A program made the translations under genes and the position numbers. A stretch of DNA of 52,164 nt from Ignavibacteria bacterium CG1_02_37_35 (GTDB lineage: Bacteria; Bacteroidota; Ignavibacteria; Ignavibacteriales; Ignavibacteriaceae), in NCBI GenBank assembly GCA_001871325.1, contig MNVA01000010.1, forward strand, positions 1-52,164. Reading direction: 5' to 3'. The notes beneath the pieces are model-generated. The model was not told the origin of the DNA and did no database searches. It was given only the letters and a program-made list of their open reading frames with translations. Shown here in pieces: positions 16,554 through 26,203 of this stretch (position 1 is its first letter; every line of letters starts with the position of its first letter).

Positions 16554-16964
16554 ATGCTTATGAAAGATTTTAACCTTAAGAAGCTTTATTATTCAATAAG
16601 TGAAGTGAGTAAAATTACAGAGGTAGAACAATATGTGCTTCGCTATTGGGAAACTGAATTCGAGCAGTTAAAACCTCAAAAAAATCGTGCCGGAAATCGC
16701 GTTTTTACCAATAAAGACATTCAGTTGATTCTTCAAATTAAATCTTTATTAAGAGAAAAAAGATATACTATTGAAGGAGCTAAAAATATTCTTTCAAATT
16801 TGGTGAATGAAAAAGAAACCCATGTTTCTAAAACTGTTCTTGAAGGAAAGAAAATCATCGAATCTGCTCCGATCAAGGTTCATCCGGATGAAGTTAAAGA
16901 AATATCGGTTTTGGAATTGTTGGAGATTAAATCTGCTCTTGAAAGAATTGTTCAGCTTTTATAA
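16554..16964 (+). CDS. MerR-family transcriptional regulator
   Basis: The protein (about 136 residues) has an N-terminal MerR winged helix: KLYYSISEVSKITEVEQYVL, then RYWETEFEQLKPQKNRAGNR, then FTNKDIQLILQIKSLLREKRYTIEGAK. This variant, with ISEVS and YVLRYWE, is common across Bacteroidota and Chlorobiota, often as a single housekeeping regulator. The short C-terminal coil (about 85-137) lacks metal-binding cysteines, so a metal sensor is unlikely. TAGGA lies 13 bases before this ATG; a GTG at 16551 and an ATG at 16560 are alternatives. Its stop codon touches the first base of tRNA-Pro. Confidence 0.85.
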   Translation: MLMKDFNLKKLYYSISEVSKITEVEQYVLRYWETEFEQLKPQKNRAGNRVFTNKDIQLILQIKSLLREKRYTIEGAKNILSNLVNEKETHVSKTVLEGKKIIESAPIKVHPDEVKEISVLELLEIKSALERIVQLL

Positions 16965-17038
<74 letters not shown>

Positions 17039-17042
17039 CATT

Positions 17043-17077
17043 AAAGGTACAAAGTTTTTTGTACCTTTTTATTTTTA
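17043..17077 (+). terminator. Intrinsic terminator after tRNA-Pro
   Basis: A perfect 11-bp stem (AAAGGTACAAA, 17043-17053, with TTTGTACCTTT, 17058-17068) and a 4-base loop are followed by T-rich sequence to 17077. It closes the merR-like/tRNA transcript ahead of purF. Confidence 0.85.
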
Positions 17078-17143
17078 AATCCTATTATTTTACAACTCGT
17101 ATTATATAAATTTTATTAAACTGCTTTTTATTATTGGAACTCA

Positions 17144-18616
17144 ATGGATAAACCTAAAAGTTTTTGCGGAATATTTGGTATTTGGGGGAATGAAAATGCT
17201 TCTTTAATTACTTATTACGGCTTACATTCACTTCAACACCGGGGACAAGAAGCGACGGGAATTCTAGTTCGTAAAGTAAACAAAAATAATAAAGTAATTT
17301 TTGATATTGTTAAGGGAGTGGGATTAGTCTCAGATGTTTATTCCGATGATTCTCTATGGGAAACGATTCTTTCCGGAAATGCTGCAATAGGGCATAACCG
17401 TTACTCTACAACCGGAGCTTCAGGCTCAAGGAAAAACATCCAACCCTTCGTAGTAAATTATAGAGACGGAAATCTCTCTGTCGCTCACAATGGAAATCTT
17501 ACTAATGCTAAGGAGATCAGGAATTCTTTAATCAATGAAGGAGCAATTTTTCAGACTACCAGCGACACCGAGGTAATCCTCCATCTTATAGCAAGAAGCA
17601 AATTGGAAGCACAAGTAGAGCAGATTATTGATTCATTGAATAAAATAGAAGGAGCTTTTTGCTTAACAATCTTAACCGATAACGCCCTCATAGCAGCTCG
17701 CGATCCATACGGTTTTCGCCCATTAGCTCTTGGCAGAAAAGATGGGTGTTTTATTATCGCCTCTGAAACCTGCGCCTTTGATATTAACTGTGCCGAGTAC
17801 ATCAGAGATGTAGCACCCGGCGAAGTAATTATAATAGATGATGAAGCGAATAAATCCGGTAAAGTTCAATCCTATTTTTTAGACCTAAAAGTTGAGCAGA
17901 AGAAACATTGCATCTTTGAATATATTTATTTTTCAAGACCGGATTCAAGAATATTCGGTCATAATGTTGATAAGGTAAGAAGACGATTAGGTAAAATATT
18001 AGCCAAAAATCATCCTGTGACTGACAAAGACGGAGATAAAGTTATCGTAATCAGTGTTCCCGACAGTTCAAACACTGCCGCGATTGGTTACCAGAATGAA
18101 TTGGAAAAAATGAATATTAAATCCAAATTAGAAATTGGATTGATACGAAGTCATTATATAGGAAGAACATTTATTCAACCTCAGCAACAAAAAAGGGAGA
18201 TTGGTGTTCGAATAAAATTTAACATTGTAAAAGGTGTCCTTGAAGGGAAAACAGTAGTTTTAGTTGATGACTCAATCGTAAGGGGGACAACATCTAAACT
18301 TTTGGTGAACTTAATCAGAGAGGCAAAACCGAAGGAGATCCATCTGAGAATTTCTTCACCGCAGATTCTTTATCCATGCTTTTATGGTATGGATTTTCCA
18401 TCTTCTGAAGAATTAATCGCTTTCCGTATGAAGGAAGATCTTGAGCAGATAAGAGAATATCTTGAAGTGGATAGCGTTGAGTATATGTCCATTGAAGAAC
18501 TTTTGGAAGCAGTGTATGAAGAAGATAAAAATAATTTTTGTACAGCTTGTTTCTCCGGTAATTATCCAACTTTAGTTGATACATCTTTTAAAAAAGAAAT
18601 TTATGAAAATCAGTAA
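17144..18616 (+). CDS. purF: Amidophosphoribosyltransferase
   Basis: The 490-residue enzyme makes phosphoribosylamine from PRPP and glutamine, the first committed purine step. The N-terminal Ntn-glutaminase nucleophile is the cysteine of FCGIFGIWG (residue 8, after a seven-residue propeptide), followed by LHSLQHRGQEATGI and GHNRYSTTG. The PRPP-binding loop is VVLVDDSIVRGTT near 370. Four cysteines (in KKHCIFEYIY, ILYPCFYG and FCTACFSG) match the iron-sulfur cluster ligands of the Bacillus-type enzyme. Its 3' end overlaps the subtilase gene by 14 bases. Confidence 0.96.
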   Translation: MDKPKSFCGIFGIWGNENASLITYYGLHSLQHRGQEATGILVRKVNKNNKVIFDIVKGVGLVSDVYSDDSLWETILSGNAAIGHNRYSTTGASGSRKNIQPFVVNYRDGNLSVAHNGNLTNAKEIRNSLINEGAIFQTTSDTEVILHLIARSKLEAQVEQIIDSLNKIEGAFCLTILTDNALIAARDPYGFRPLALGRKDGCFIIASETCAFDINCAEYIRDVAPGEVIIIDDEANKSGKVQSYFLDLKVEQKKHCIFEYIYFSRPDSRIFGHNVDKVRRRLGKILAKNHPVTDKDGDKVIVISVPDSSNTAAIGYQNELEKMNIKSKLEIGLIRSHYIGRTFIQPQQQKREIGVRIKFNIVKGVLEGKTVVLVDDSIVRGTTSKLLVNLIREAKPKEIHLRISSPQILYPCFYGMDFPSSEELIAFRMKEDLEQIREYLEVDSVEYMSIEELLEAVYEEDKNNFCTACFSGNYPTLVDTSFKKEIYENQ

Positions 18617-21600
18617 CATCTTTATTTTCATAATTGTTATCACCGCTTCTCATTTATTTTCTCAGGAATTCTACTTCGTAAAATTTTCGGAAACTCCTAA
18701 TCTAACATTACTTAAACAATCAGTTCAAGAATCATACTTAAGCCTTTATGGCAATAAGACTCTTCCTTCGAACGAAATATCAGCCACAGCGTTCGCGAAA
18801 GGAATTGCGAAATCAATCCCTTCACTTAAAAATATTGTTAAAATTTCAATTCCTAAGAATACGAACGATAATTTCTGGTCGAACTTTAAGAAGAAATATC
18901 CAACAATCGAATACATACAAAAACAAACAATTTATAAGATTGATTCTGTTCCAAATGATAGCCTGATTAGTCAACAATGGGCATTAGCAAAAATTGATGC
19001 TTTTAATGCCTGGCAAATTACCGAAGGAAGTGATTCGATAATTATTGGTGTAATTGATACAGGTATAGATTTTTTACACCCTGATTTAGTTGACAATATC
19101 TTCATAAATAATGGAGAAACCGGATTAGATAATTCTGGAAATAATAAAAGTTCTAACGGAATTGATGACGATGGAAATGGTTTTATTGATGATTATCAAG
19201 GTTGGGATTTTACGGATAGAACAGGCTTTCCGTTTGACTCCTCCGGTGGTGATTATTTAAACTGGGATAATTTTCCCATGGATGAAAACAATTTTTCGCA
19301 CGGAACAGCGGTTGCAGGAATAATTGCCGCTTCCTCAAATAATGAAAAAGGGATTGCCGGAGTCGCACCGAGAACCAAAGTAATGAATTTACGTGCATTC
19401 GATCCGGATGGTTACGGTGAAGAAGATGATGTTGCAGCAGCAATAATATATGCAATAGAGACCGGGGCGAAAGTAATTAATATGAGTTTCGGTGACGTTT
19501 CTTTTTCTTACGTTTTGCGTGATGTTGTTCGTTATGCATATTCTAAAAATGTTGTATTGGTTGCAAGTTCCGGGAATTCAAATTCGACAGAACTTCATTA
19601 TCCATCCAGTTACAACGAAGTAATTTCAGTGGGAAATTCTACTCAGGAAGATTATGTTGCTTCATCTTCCAATTACGGTTCTACTTTGGATTTAGTGGCT
19701 CCAGGAACAGACATTCTCACGACAGCAAGAAAGAGTAATTATGCTGCTTTTAACGGAACATCTGCTGCTGCACCATTTGTTACTGGCTTAGCAGCATTGA
19801 TCTTATCAAAAAAAACTTTTTCAAGTGAAGAAATAAAACAAATCATCAAATCAACCTGTGATGATATTAATTCACCAGGTTGGGATATTCATAGTGGCGC
19901 AGGAAGATTAAATGTTTTTAAAGCGTTAAAAACTCTATCGCCTTCAATTGTGAAATTTGATTATCCAAGACAAGATTTTGCAACCGACAAAGATTCTATA
20001 AATATTTCCGCTACCATACTTTCTCCATTTTTTGAAAGTTTCGATTTATTGTATGGAGTTGGATTAAATCCCGATTCTTGGAAAACTATTTTGAGTGTTC
20101 AAAAAAATCAGGTTTACAATCAAAAAGTTGGCAGCATTGATCTTCATTTAGAAATTGATACAGTGTTTACGTTAAGAATAGTTTTGCATCAAACTAATGG
20201 ATTAACTAAAGAAGAAAGAATTAACTTTAGTAGAATAACCAAACTACCGGAAGGGGAACTCATTTCTATCTTCCCGGCATTTTATGGAGAGAAACCAACA
20301 TTTGTCGCAGCTCTCTACTCAACCACACCTTCAATTGCTAAGATGTACTACCGAAAATCAAATAGTATTGAAAGCTACAAATATGTATCGTTAGATGGAT
20401 TTGCAACGAACAATCTTTTCGTTAAACAATTGCATTATGGATTTATTCCGAAAGGAATTGTTGAACCCAATACGGACTACCAGATTTATTTTGAAATCGA
20501 AAATGTTCTTGGAAATTCCGTTAAGTTGATGGAGAATGGAAATCCTTATTCGATGAGATCAAATGATTATTTTCACTTACAAGGTTTCGAAGAAAGATCA
20601 TATTCACTCCCACCGGGTTACATCTTTGATTCACCCTTTAAGATTGATTCTTCAAACACTAATTATATTTTTCTAAGAAATAATAGTAACACAGAATATA
20701 CTTCGCTTTACAAATTTGAATCAGATAATTTCATTAAGATGGATTCACTGCACCAGAGAATTCCAAAAGTGGTCGGTGATTTTAACGGAAACGGCAAATT
20801 AGATGTTTTAGCATTATGGTCACGCAACGGATTTATTATGGAACAGCAAGAAGTAAATTCATCTAAGTTTGTTGATATTCAAAAATTTGACAAGACAACA
20901 TTCTGGCCAGTATTTGCACAAGATATTGATGGCGATTCCGTTTATGAAATTGGAGCGTTAACTGATGATTCAACAATTTCAATATATAAAACTAATACTG
21001 ATTTGAGTTTAACATTATCACAAACGTTAAAAAACTTTTCACCGGTTTTTAAGTACGGGAATGAATTAAATTCCCCACATTGCGTTATCGCAGATCTAAA
21101 CAAAAATGGAAAGTCTGAACTCTGGTTCTTGGATAGGGAAGGGGATATCTTTAGTTACGAATTAAACTCTAATAATATATTCGTCCCTTATTTATCGCTA
21201 TCAACCGGATTTGAGAGTTCTTCAAATCAAATTGCAGCGGGAGATTTTGATAAAGACGGGAATGATGAATTGACAGTTCTCGTACATTCGATTCCTGAGA
21301 TAGATATTGCAAGTTTTCAACTATTAGAAGTTTTTAAGTTAAATAACTCGGTTGCATATAATCCTCGACTAAGTTTGATATACTCGAACGCTTTTGTTGA
21401 TCCCGCAGAAGAGTTTGGTTCTTCATTCCAGAAAAAACAAAGTGCATTAAAATTTGTCGAGATTGATAATCAAGAAAGATTGGTGCTGTTTGCTTTCCCT
21501 TACAGCTATATTTTATCAAATAACGCCGCTAATTCGAATATAGATTTTATATATTTTGACGAAACTACAAATAGTAATTCCATTTTTAATGGGTATTTAA

Positions 21601-22820
21601 GCAGCAGTTTATCAGGAGATATCGCTTTCCCAAAGGGTGACAAGATAAAGTTCCTTTCTCATTCCTTTTCGGTACCAAACATACCAACTGATATTACCGG
21701 TTATAGTCTTGATTCTTCGTCAGTTTATCTAAGTTGGAATGGGAACAACAACCACACTATTTATAGAGGAGACACAAGGGACATTTCCAAATTAGTTAAA
21801 ATTGGTACATCTAATACAAATTATTTTATTGATTCGACTGTTATACTGAACAGCAAATATTATTATGCAATTAACGATGAGCCACCGTTTCAGCAGTCAT
21901 TTTCTAATTTGATCGAAATTTATCATCACAAAACTGCAAGCGTAATTGAAGTTAATGTTGTTTCTGCACTTTCTGTCGAAATTAAATTTTCCGAAAAAAT
22001 AAAAACAGTTATTGAAAATTTAATGTCGTTTGGTTTTCTCAACACATATAATGTAATTATACACCCAAATTCAGTTTCACCATCTTCCAGCTATTCCTAT
22101 TTCATAACTTTCCCGAATGAATTTCCTGAGGGAGAAAACAAATTGGTTATAAAAGACTTAGTTGATTTTTATAATTCACCAATACTAACTGATACACTCA
22201 ATTTTATTTATCGGAAAACACAAACGAAAGATAAATTTTATATCTCTGCACATTCTATTCTCACTCCGTATCAAATACGTTTGCACTTCAATTTACAAGT
22301 TGATACTCTGTCGGTTCTCAACAGTGTCAACTATTTAGTCGAACCAGCTAACCCAATCACTAATCTCTCACTGAACGATGATAAAAGTATTACTTTAATA
22401 TTTAAAAATAGAATAGGTGCAATTGGGAAAGAATACAAGTTAAGTTGCAAGAATATTTATTCCGATAAAACAAAAGGCGCTTTGGCTATTGAAGAAGGTG
22501 CGGGAAGTGAGGTTGTTTTAGTTGCGAAAGCAGAAAACTTGGAAGATGTATTCAGTTACCCAAGTCCGGCCAAAATATCCGATGGGGCAGTCACGTTTGC
22601 AAATCTTCCCCAATATGCAGAAATATTTATCTATTCGTTGTCAGGTAATAAAATAAATCATATATTTGAGACAGATGGGAACGGTGGATTAATATGGGAT
22701 TTTAGAGATTTAGCAGGCAATATTGTTAATTCAGGGATATATTTGTTTTTTATTAAACAATTAGACAGCAACAAAAATGAACTTGGTCAAAAAATTGGAA
22801 AGTTAGCCGTTATTAAATGA
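18603..22820 (+). CDS. Secreted subtilisin-like protease with T9SS sorting domain
   Basis: The product (about 1405 residues from the ATG at 18603) has a signal peptide (KISNIFIFIIVITASHLFSQ). A peptidase S8 domain spans about 130-440 with an intact triad: Asp in IIGVIDTGIDFLHPDLV, His in SHGTAVAGIIAAS and Ser in NGTSAAAPFVTGLAALIL. The middle has at least four FG-GAP/VCBS-like calcium loops (DFNGNGKLD, DIDGDSVYE, DLNKNGKSE, DFDKDGNDE), suggesting a beta-propeller. Two Ig or fibronectin-like stretches follow. The last ~80 residues resemble the type A T9SS sorting domain (IYSLSGNK... GNIVNSGIYLFFIK). It is probably exported and anchored or released at the cell surface. Confidence 0.88.
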   Translation: MKISNIFIFIIVITASHLFSQEFYFVKFSETPNLTLLKQSVQESYLSLYGNKTLPSNEISATAFAKGIAKSIPSLKNIVKISIPKNTNDNFWSNFKKKYPTIEYIQKQTIYKIDSVPNDSLISQQWALAKIDAFNAWQITEGSDSIIIGVIDTGIDFLHPDLVDNIFINNGETGLDNSGNNKSSNGIDDDGNGFIDDYQGWDFTDRTGFPFDSSGGDYLNWDNFPMDENNFSHGTAVAGIIAASSNNEKGIAGVAPRTKVMNLRAFDPDGYGEEDDVAAAIIYAIETGAKVINMSFGDVSFSYVLRDVVRYAYSKNVVLVASSGNSNSTELHYPSSYNEVISVGNSTQEDYVASSSNYGSTLDLVAPGTDILTTARKSNYAAFNGTSAAAPFVTGLAALILSKKTFSSEEIKQIIKSTCDDINSPGWDIHSGAGRLNVFKALKTLSPSIVKFDYPRQDFATDKDSINISATILSPFFESFDLLYGVGLNPDSWKTILSVQKNQVYNQKVGSIDLHLEIDTVFTLRIVLHQTNGLTKEERINFSRITKLPEGELISIFPAFYGEKPTFVAALYSTTPSIAKMYYRKSNSIESYKYVSLDGFATNNLFVKQLHYGFIPKGIVEPNTDYQIYFEIENVLGNSVKLMENGNPYSMRSNDYFHLQGFEERSYSLPPGYIFDSPFKIDSSNTNYIFLRNNSNTEYTSLYKFESDNFIKMDSLHQRIPKVVGDFNGNGKLDVLALWSRNGFIMEQQEVNSSKFVDIQKFDKTTFWPVFAQDIDGDSVYEIGALTDDSTISIYKTNTDLSLTLSQTLKNFSPVFKYGNELNSPHCVIADLNKNGKSELWFLDREGDIFSYELNSNNIFVPYLSLSTGFESSSNQIAAGDFDKDGNDELTVLVHSIPEIDIASFQLLEVFKLNNSVAYNPRLSLIYSNAFVDPAEEFGSSFQKKQSALKFVEIDNQERLVLFAFPYSYILSNNAANSNIDFIYFDETTNSNSIFNGYLSSSLSGDIAFPKGDKIKFLSHSFSVPNIPTDITGYSLDSSSVYLSWNGNNNHTIYRGDTRDISKLVKIGTSNTNYFIDSTVILNSKYYYAINDEPPFQQSFSNLIEIYHHKTASVIEVNVVSALSVEIKFSEKIKTVIENLMSFGFLNTYNVIIHPNSVSPSSSYSYFITFPNEFPEGENKLVIKDLVDFYNSPILTDTLNFIYRKTQTKDKFYISAHSILTPYQIRLHFNLQVDTLSVLNSVNYLVEPANPITNLSLNDDKSITLIFKNRIGAIGKEYKLSCKNIYSDKTKGALAIEEGAGSEVVLVAKAENLEDVFSYPSPAKISDGAVTFANLPQYAEIFIYSLSGNKINHIFETDGNGGLIWDFRDLAGNIVNSGIYLFFIKQLDSNKNELGQKIGKLAVIK

Positions 22821-23386
22821 AAATCAGCAAATCCGACATAACAATATCTAATGGATTAAGTCTGCTAAGGCTACTTCTTGCAATTCCATTTTGGATTTTA
22901 TTGAATGATTTTCATAATCCGGAAACACGAATATTTTTAATCTCGCTGGGTGTAGTAGTTGTCTTTACTGATTGGGCTGACGGGTATTTTGCAAGAAAAT
23001 TTGATCAAGTGACCGAAATAGGGAAAATAATCGATCCTTTGGCTGATAAGCTCTGTGCTGGGGTTTTGATCTCAAAATTATATCTTATAGGAGAAATTAC
23101 ACCATTACTTTTTTTTATTGTTATCGGTAGAGATGTTCTAATATTTATAAGTGGAATTCTATTGAGTAAATATTTAGGGAAAGTTCTCCCTTCCAATCTT
23201 TTGGGAAAAATAACTGTTACCTTTATCGCTATTTTTATTTTTATGATTTGTTTTGGTGTAGAAAAGACCGGTTCTCCATACTTGTTCGTTTATTACTTAA
23301 TTATTCTTCTTTCCTTTCTATCTTTATTTGCATACGCTATAAGGGCAAAAGATTTTATTAAAAAGAAAAAATATGAATCTATTTAA
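22817..23386 (+). CDS. pgsA: CDP-alcohol phosphatidyltransferase, phosphatidylglycerophosphate synthase-like
   Basis: The 189-residue membrane enzyme carries the CDP-alcohol phosphatidyltransferase motif DG(x2)AR(x8)G(x3)D(x3)D in WADGYFARKFDQVTEIGK then IIDPLADK (residues about 55-80), with all catalytic aspartates. About five hydrophobic helices surround it. Length and the N-terminal NGLSLLRLLLAIPF fit PgsA, which makes phosphatidylglycerophosphate from CDP-diacylglycerol; another alcohol acceptor cannot be excluded. It overlaps the subtilase stop by 4 bases and ftsY by 14, so it is co-translated with both. Confidence 0.85.
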   Translation: MKISKSDITISNGLSLLRLLLAIPFWILLNDFHNPETRIFLISLGVVVVFTDWADGYFARKFDQVTEIGKIIDPLADKLCAGVLISKLYLIGEITPLLFFIVIGRDVLIFISGILLSKYLGKVLPSNLLGKITVTFIAIFIFMICFGVEKTGSPYLFVYYLIILLSFLSLFAYAIRAKDFIKKKKYESI

Positions 23387-24317
23387 AAATATCAATATTG
23401 ACAAGTTAACATCAGGATTATCCAAAACTCGATCGGCAATATTTAATCGTATTTCAGAGGTCATAACAGGGAAAGTAAAACTGGAGGATGAAGTTTTTTC
23501 AGAACTCGAAGAAATTTTAATTACTGCAGACGTTGGGGTTGATCTATCTTTACATATTATAGGTGAAATCAAAAAAAAAATGGTCGTTGAAACACTAAGG
23601 AATGATGAATCCATTCGTAGAGTTTTGAAAGATACGTTAATTGAAGTCCTTAATCATACAACCGCACGTTTAGAATTTGAACCAGATTTTGATAACTATA
23701 AGCCATTCGTAATTCTTATTGTTGGAGTTAACGGTGCGGGGAAGACTACCACAGTTGGGAAAATGGCACATAATTTTTGTCAAGCTGGACAAAAAGTTGT
23801 GATCGGAGCAGCCGATACCTTTAGAGCAGCTGCAAATGAACAATTGGCTATTTGGGCTAAAAGAGCAAATGTCAGCATTGTTCAAAAGGAAAGTGGTTCA
23901 GATCCATCTTCAGTAGTGTTTGAAACTGTGAAAAAAGCGATTGATGAGAAAATTGATGTTGTGATAATTGATACTGCAGGGAGGCTTCACACTAAAACAA
24001 ATTTAATGGAGGAATTATCGAAAATAAGACGTGTCATTAAAAAACTTCTTAATTATGCTCCTAATGAAACATTTTTAGTCGTTGATGGAAACAATGGTCA
24101 AAATGCAATCCAACAGGCAAAAACTTTTTCAAAATCGGTCGAATTAACTGGATTAATTATTACCAAGTTAGATGGAACTGCAAAAGGTGGGATAGTTTTC
24201 CAGATGGCCAAAGAATTAAAGCTCATGATACCATATATTGGCGTAGGGGAAGGGATAAATGATTTGCAATACTTCGACTCTAAAATATTCGTAAATTCAT
24301 TAGTTGGATCTAATTAA
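23373..24317 (+). CDS. ftsY: Signal recognition particle receptor
   Basis: The 314-residue GTPase docks SRP-ribosome complexes to the membrane. It contains an N domain of helices (1-100), then NG-domain motifs: the P-loop VGVNGAGKTTTVGKMA near residue 115, AADTFRAAANEQL near 147, IIDTAGRLHTKTNLMEEL near 200, and TKLDGTAKGG near 270, ending IPYIGVGEGINDLQYFD. It lacks the long acidic A domain of E. coli FtsY and is of the short form. It overlaps pgsA by 14 bases, giving a membrane-biogenesis pair. Confidence 0.95.
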   Translation: MNLFKNINIDKLTSGLSKTRSAIFNRISEVITGKVKLEDEVFSELEEILITADVGVDLSLHIIGEIKKKMVVETLRNDESIRRVLKDTLIEVLNHTTARLEFEPDFDNYKPFVILIVGVNGAGKTTTVGKMAHNFCQAGQKVVIGAADTFRAAANEQLAIWAKRANVSIVQKESGSDPSSVVFETVKKAIDEKIDVVIIDTAGRLHTKTNLMEELSKIRRVIKKLLNYAPNETFLVVDGNNGQNAIQQAKTFSKSVELTGLIITKLDGTAKGGIVFQMAKELKLMIPYIGVGEGINDLQYFDSKIFVNSLVGSN

Positions 24318-24363
24318 CCATTTATTTACATATTGATAATTTAATTACTTCGAGTTTTATGGA

Positions 24364-25284
24364 ATGTTAAAAAAATTTATTGTAAATCCTTCGGCCGGTA
24401 AAGGCAGAGGGAAGAGATACATTGTACCATTACAAAAAGCTCTTCATAGTCTCGCAATACCTAATAGTAACATATTCATAACTCAATATCCGGGGCATGC
24501 CACTGAAATAGTTAATTCAAAGAATTTTGCTGAAAGTTCCATTTTCTGCATTGGTGGAGATGGAACTCTTAACGAAATTATAAATGGAGTGAAGCAAGGT
24601 TTCAATTCGCCAATAGGTATTATTCCAGTTGGTTCCGGTAATGATTTTGCACGTGCTATAGGAAATTTATCAAATGATTTTAATCTTGAAAAATATATCT
24701 TAAGCACTCGTTCAATTAAGTGTGATATTGGTCAAGTCGTTGTTAGAAGAAATAATGAAATCAAGCTAAATAAAAAATTTATTTCAAGTTTAGGAATTGG
24801 TTTTGATGCCTTTGTTGCATCAAAAATATGCTCAATTCAAGTTTTAAGTGGCTTACCGCTTTATATCTCTTCTGTCATTTTAAGTCTCTTTAGCTATAAA
24901 GCTCCTAAATGTTCGGTAATAAGCGAAGAGTTAGCCCTAAATTTCACGGATAAAGTTTTTTTATTTGCTATAGGGAATACTGAAACTGCTGGTGGAGGAT
25001 TTAAACTTAATCCAGATGCAAAAATTGATGATGGTTATCTGAATTTATGTATGGCAAGGAATATATCAAAAACGACATTGTTACAAGTTTTACCAAAAGC
25101 TATCACTGGGACGCATATTTTTGATAGTAGAGTTGAATCATACAAATTTAAATTATTAAAATATTTAACAACCGAGAAAGTTTTCCTTCACGTAGATGGC
25201 GAAGTTATTGAATTGGAAGAGGGAGAAAAGGAGATCGGAGTAAGCATTCTGCCAAATTCCCAAACAATACATATAAATAATTAG
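24364..25284 (+). CDS. Diacylglycerol/lipid kinase family protein (DgkB/YegS-like)
   Basis: The 306-residue protein has the DAGK catalytic domain: KKFIVNPSAGKGRGKR at the start, IFCIGGDGTLNEIINGV near residue 60 (nucleotide-binding GGDGT), GIIPVGSGNDFARAIG near 85, and the later FKLNPDAKIDDGYLNLC near 217. Such enzymes phosphorylate diacylglycerol or related lipids; the exact acceptor is unknown. With pgsA upstream it fits phospholipid metabolism. It is the last gene of the left-hand + run and ends 8 bases before the dif-like site. No terminator is evident. Confidence 0.88.
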   Translation: MLKKFIVNPSAGKGRGKRYIVPLQKALHSLAIPNSNIFITQYPGHATEIVNSKNFAESSIFCIGGDGTLNEIINGVKQGFNSPIGIIPVGSGNDFARAIGNLSNDFNLEKYILSTRSIKCDIGQVVVRRNNEIKLNKKFISSLGIGFDAFVASKICSIQVLSGLPLYISSVILSLFSYKAPKCSVISEELALNFTDKVFLFAIGNTETAGGGFKLNPDAKIDDGYLNLCMARNISKTTLLQVLPKAITGTHIFDSRVESYKFKLLKYLTTEKVFLHVDGEVIELEEGEKEIGVSILPNSQTIHINN

Positions 25285-25291
25285 ACAATAT

Positions 25292-25319
25292 AGTTTACAT
25301 AAGATACATTATCGTGCAT
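25292..25319 (-). other. dif: dif-like XerC/XerD recombination site
   Basis: On the minus strand a left arm ATGCACGATAA, centre TGTATC and right arm TTATGTAAACT form a 28-bp 11-6-11 layout. The right (XerD-side) arm is identical to the one I recall for Bacillus subtilis dif. The stretch from ATAATGTAT through TTATGT follows the E. coli dif core with one central mismatch. The left (XerC-side) arm is the diverged one, as is usual between phyla. It sits in the 59-bp gap where all + genes to its left meet all - genes to its right, and a Xer recombinase gene lies 4.6 kb away. Recalled consensus sequences, not a search, underlie this. Confidence 0.72.
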
Positions 25320-25343
25320 GATCAATCCTGTTATTCGTCAAAT

Positions 25344-26189
25344 TTAATACTTATAAAATCCTTCACCACTTTTCCTTCCTAATTTACCAGCTGCAACCAT
25401 TTTTTTCAATAATGGACATGGTCGGTATTTCGAATCGTTAAATCCATTGTGAAGAACTTCCATTATAGCTAAACAAACATCCAAACCGATAAAGTCTGCC
25501 AGTGCGAGTGGACCCATGGGATGATTCATCCCTAATTTCATTACTGTATCAATGTCTTCAACTTTCGCCACACCTTCCATCAAAGTATAAATCGCTTCAT
25601 TTATCATCGGTAATAATATACGGTTGGAAATGAATCCGGGATAATCATTTACTTCACAAGGAGTTTTTCCAACTGCATTCGCTAAATCTTTGATTATTCG
25701 AAAAGTTTCATCACTGGTAGAAAACCCACGTATAATTTCAACTAATTTCATTACCGGAACTGGATTCATAAAATGCATACCAATAAACTTGTCAGGCCTG
25801 CATGAATTTGCCAATTCAGTAATAGAAATGGATGATGTGTTTGAAGCAAAAATACATTCAGGTTTAATCAGTTTCTGTAACTCCTTAAATATTGAAATCT
25901 TAGCATCTTTATTTTCGTAAATAGCTTCAATTATCAAATCAGATGTAATAGGAGTATTCTTGACCCCTATGAAAGATTTTATTCTTTGTAATGATTTTTG
26001 CATTTGACTCCCAGTTATTGTCCCCTTTGTAACCATTCTGCTTAAATTGTTCGCTATTGAGCTTAAAGCTTTATCGACTTTTTCTTGATCCATTTCAATC
26101 AAATTAACAGAAGAGGAATTAAGAGCAAAAACTGTTACAATCCCGTTCCCCATTGTACCACCACCAATTACAGATATTTCTTTTATCAT
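25344..26189 (-). CDS. hbd: 3-hydroxyacyl-CoA (3-hydroxybutyryl-CoA) dehydrogenase
   Basis: The 281-residue enzyme oxidises or reduces 3-hydroxyacyl-CoA with NAD(P). The Rossmann motif SVIGGGTMGNGIVTVFA is at residues 6-22. The catalytic histidine region IGMHFMNPVPVMKLVEII is near 137, TPCEVNDYPGFISNRI near 175 and MNHPMGPLALADFIGLD near 230. Length (about 280) fits the single-domain Hbd type of butyryl-CoA or fatty acid pathways rather than the fused FadB. AAGGATAATT precedes the ATG. It is the last gene of the long minus-strand run. Confidence 0.92.
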   Translation of the reverse strand: MIKEISVIGGGTMGNGIVTVFALNSSSVNLIEMDQEKVDKALSSIANNLSRMVTKGTITGSQMQKSLQRIKSFIGVKNTPITSDLIIEAIYENKDAKISIFKELQKLIKPECIFASNTSSISITELANSCRPDKFIGMHFMNPVPVMKLVEIIRGFSTSDETFRIIKDLANAVGKTPCEVNDYPGFISNRILLPMINEAIYTLMEGVAKVEDIDTVMKLGMNHPMGPLALADFIGLDVCLAIMEVLHNGFNDSKYRPCPLLKKMVAAGKLGRKSGEGFYKY

Positions 26190-26203
26190 AATTATCCTTA
26201 CTT

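Noticed and set aside
25285-25343. Intrinsic terminator in the converging gap
   Set aside because: No stem with a T-run is present; the sequence is better explained by the dif-like site.
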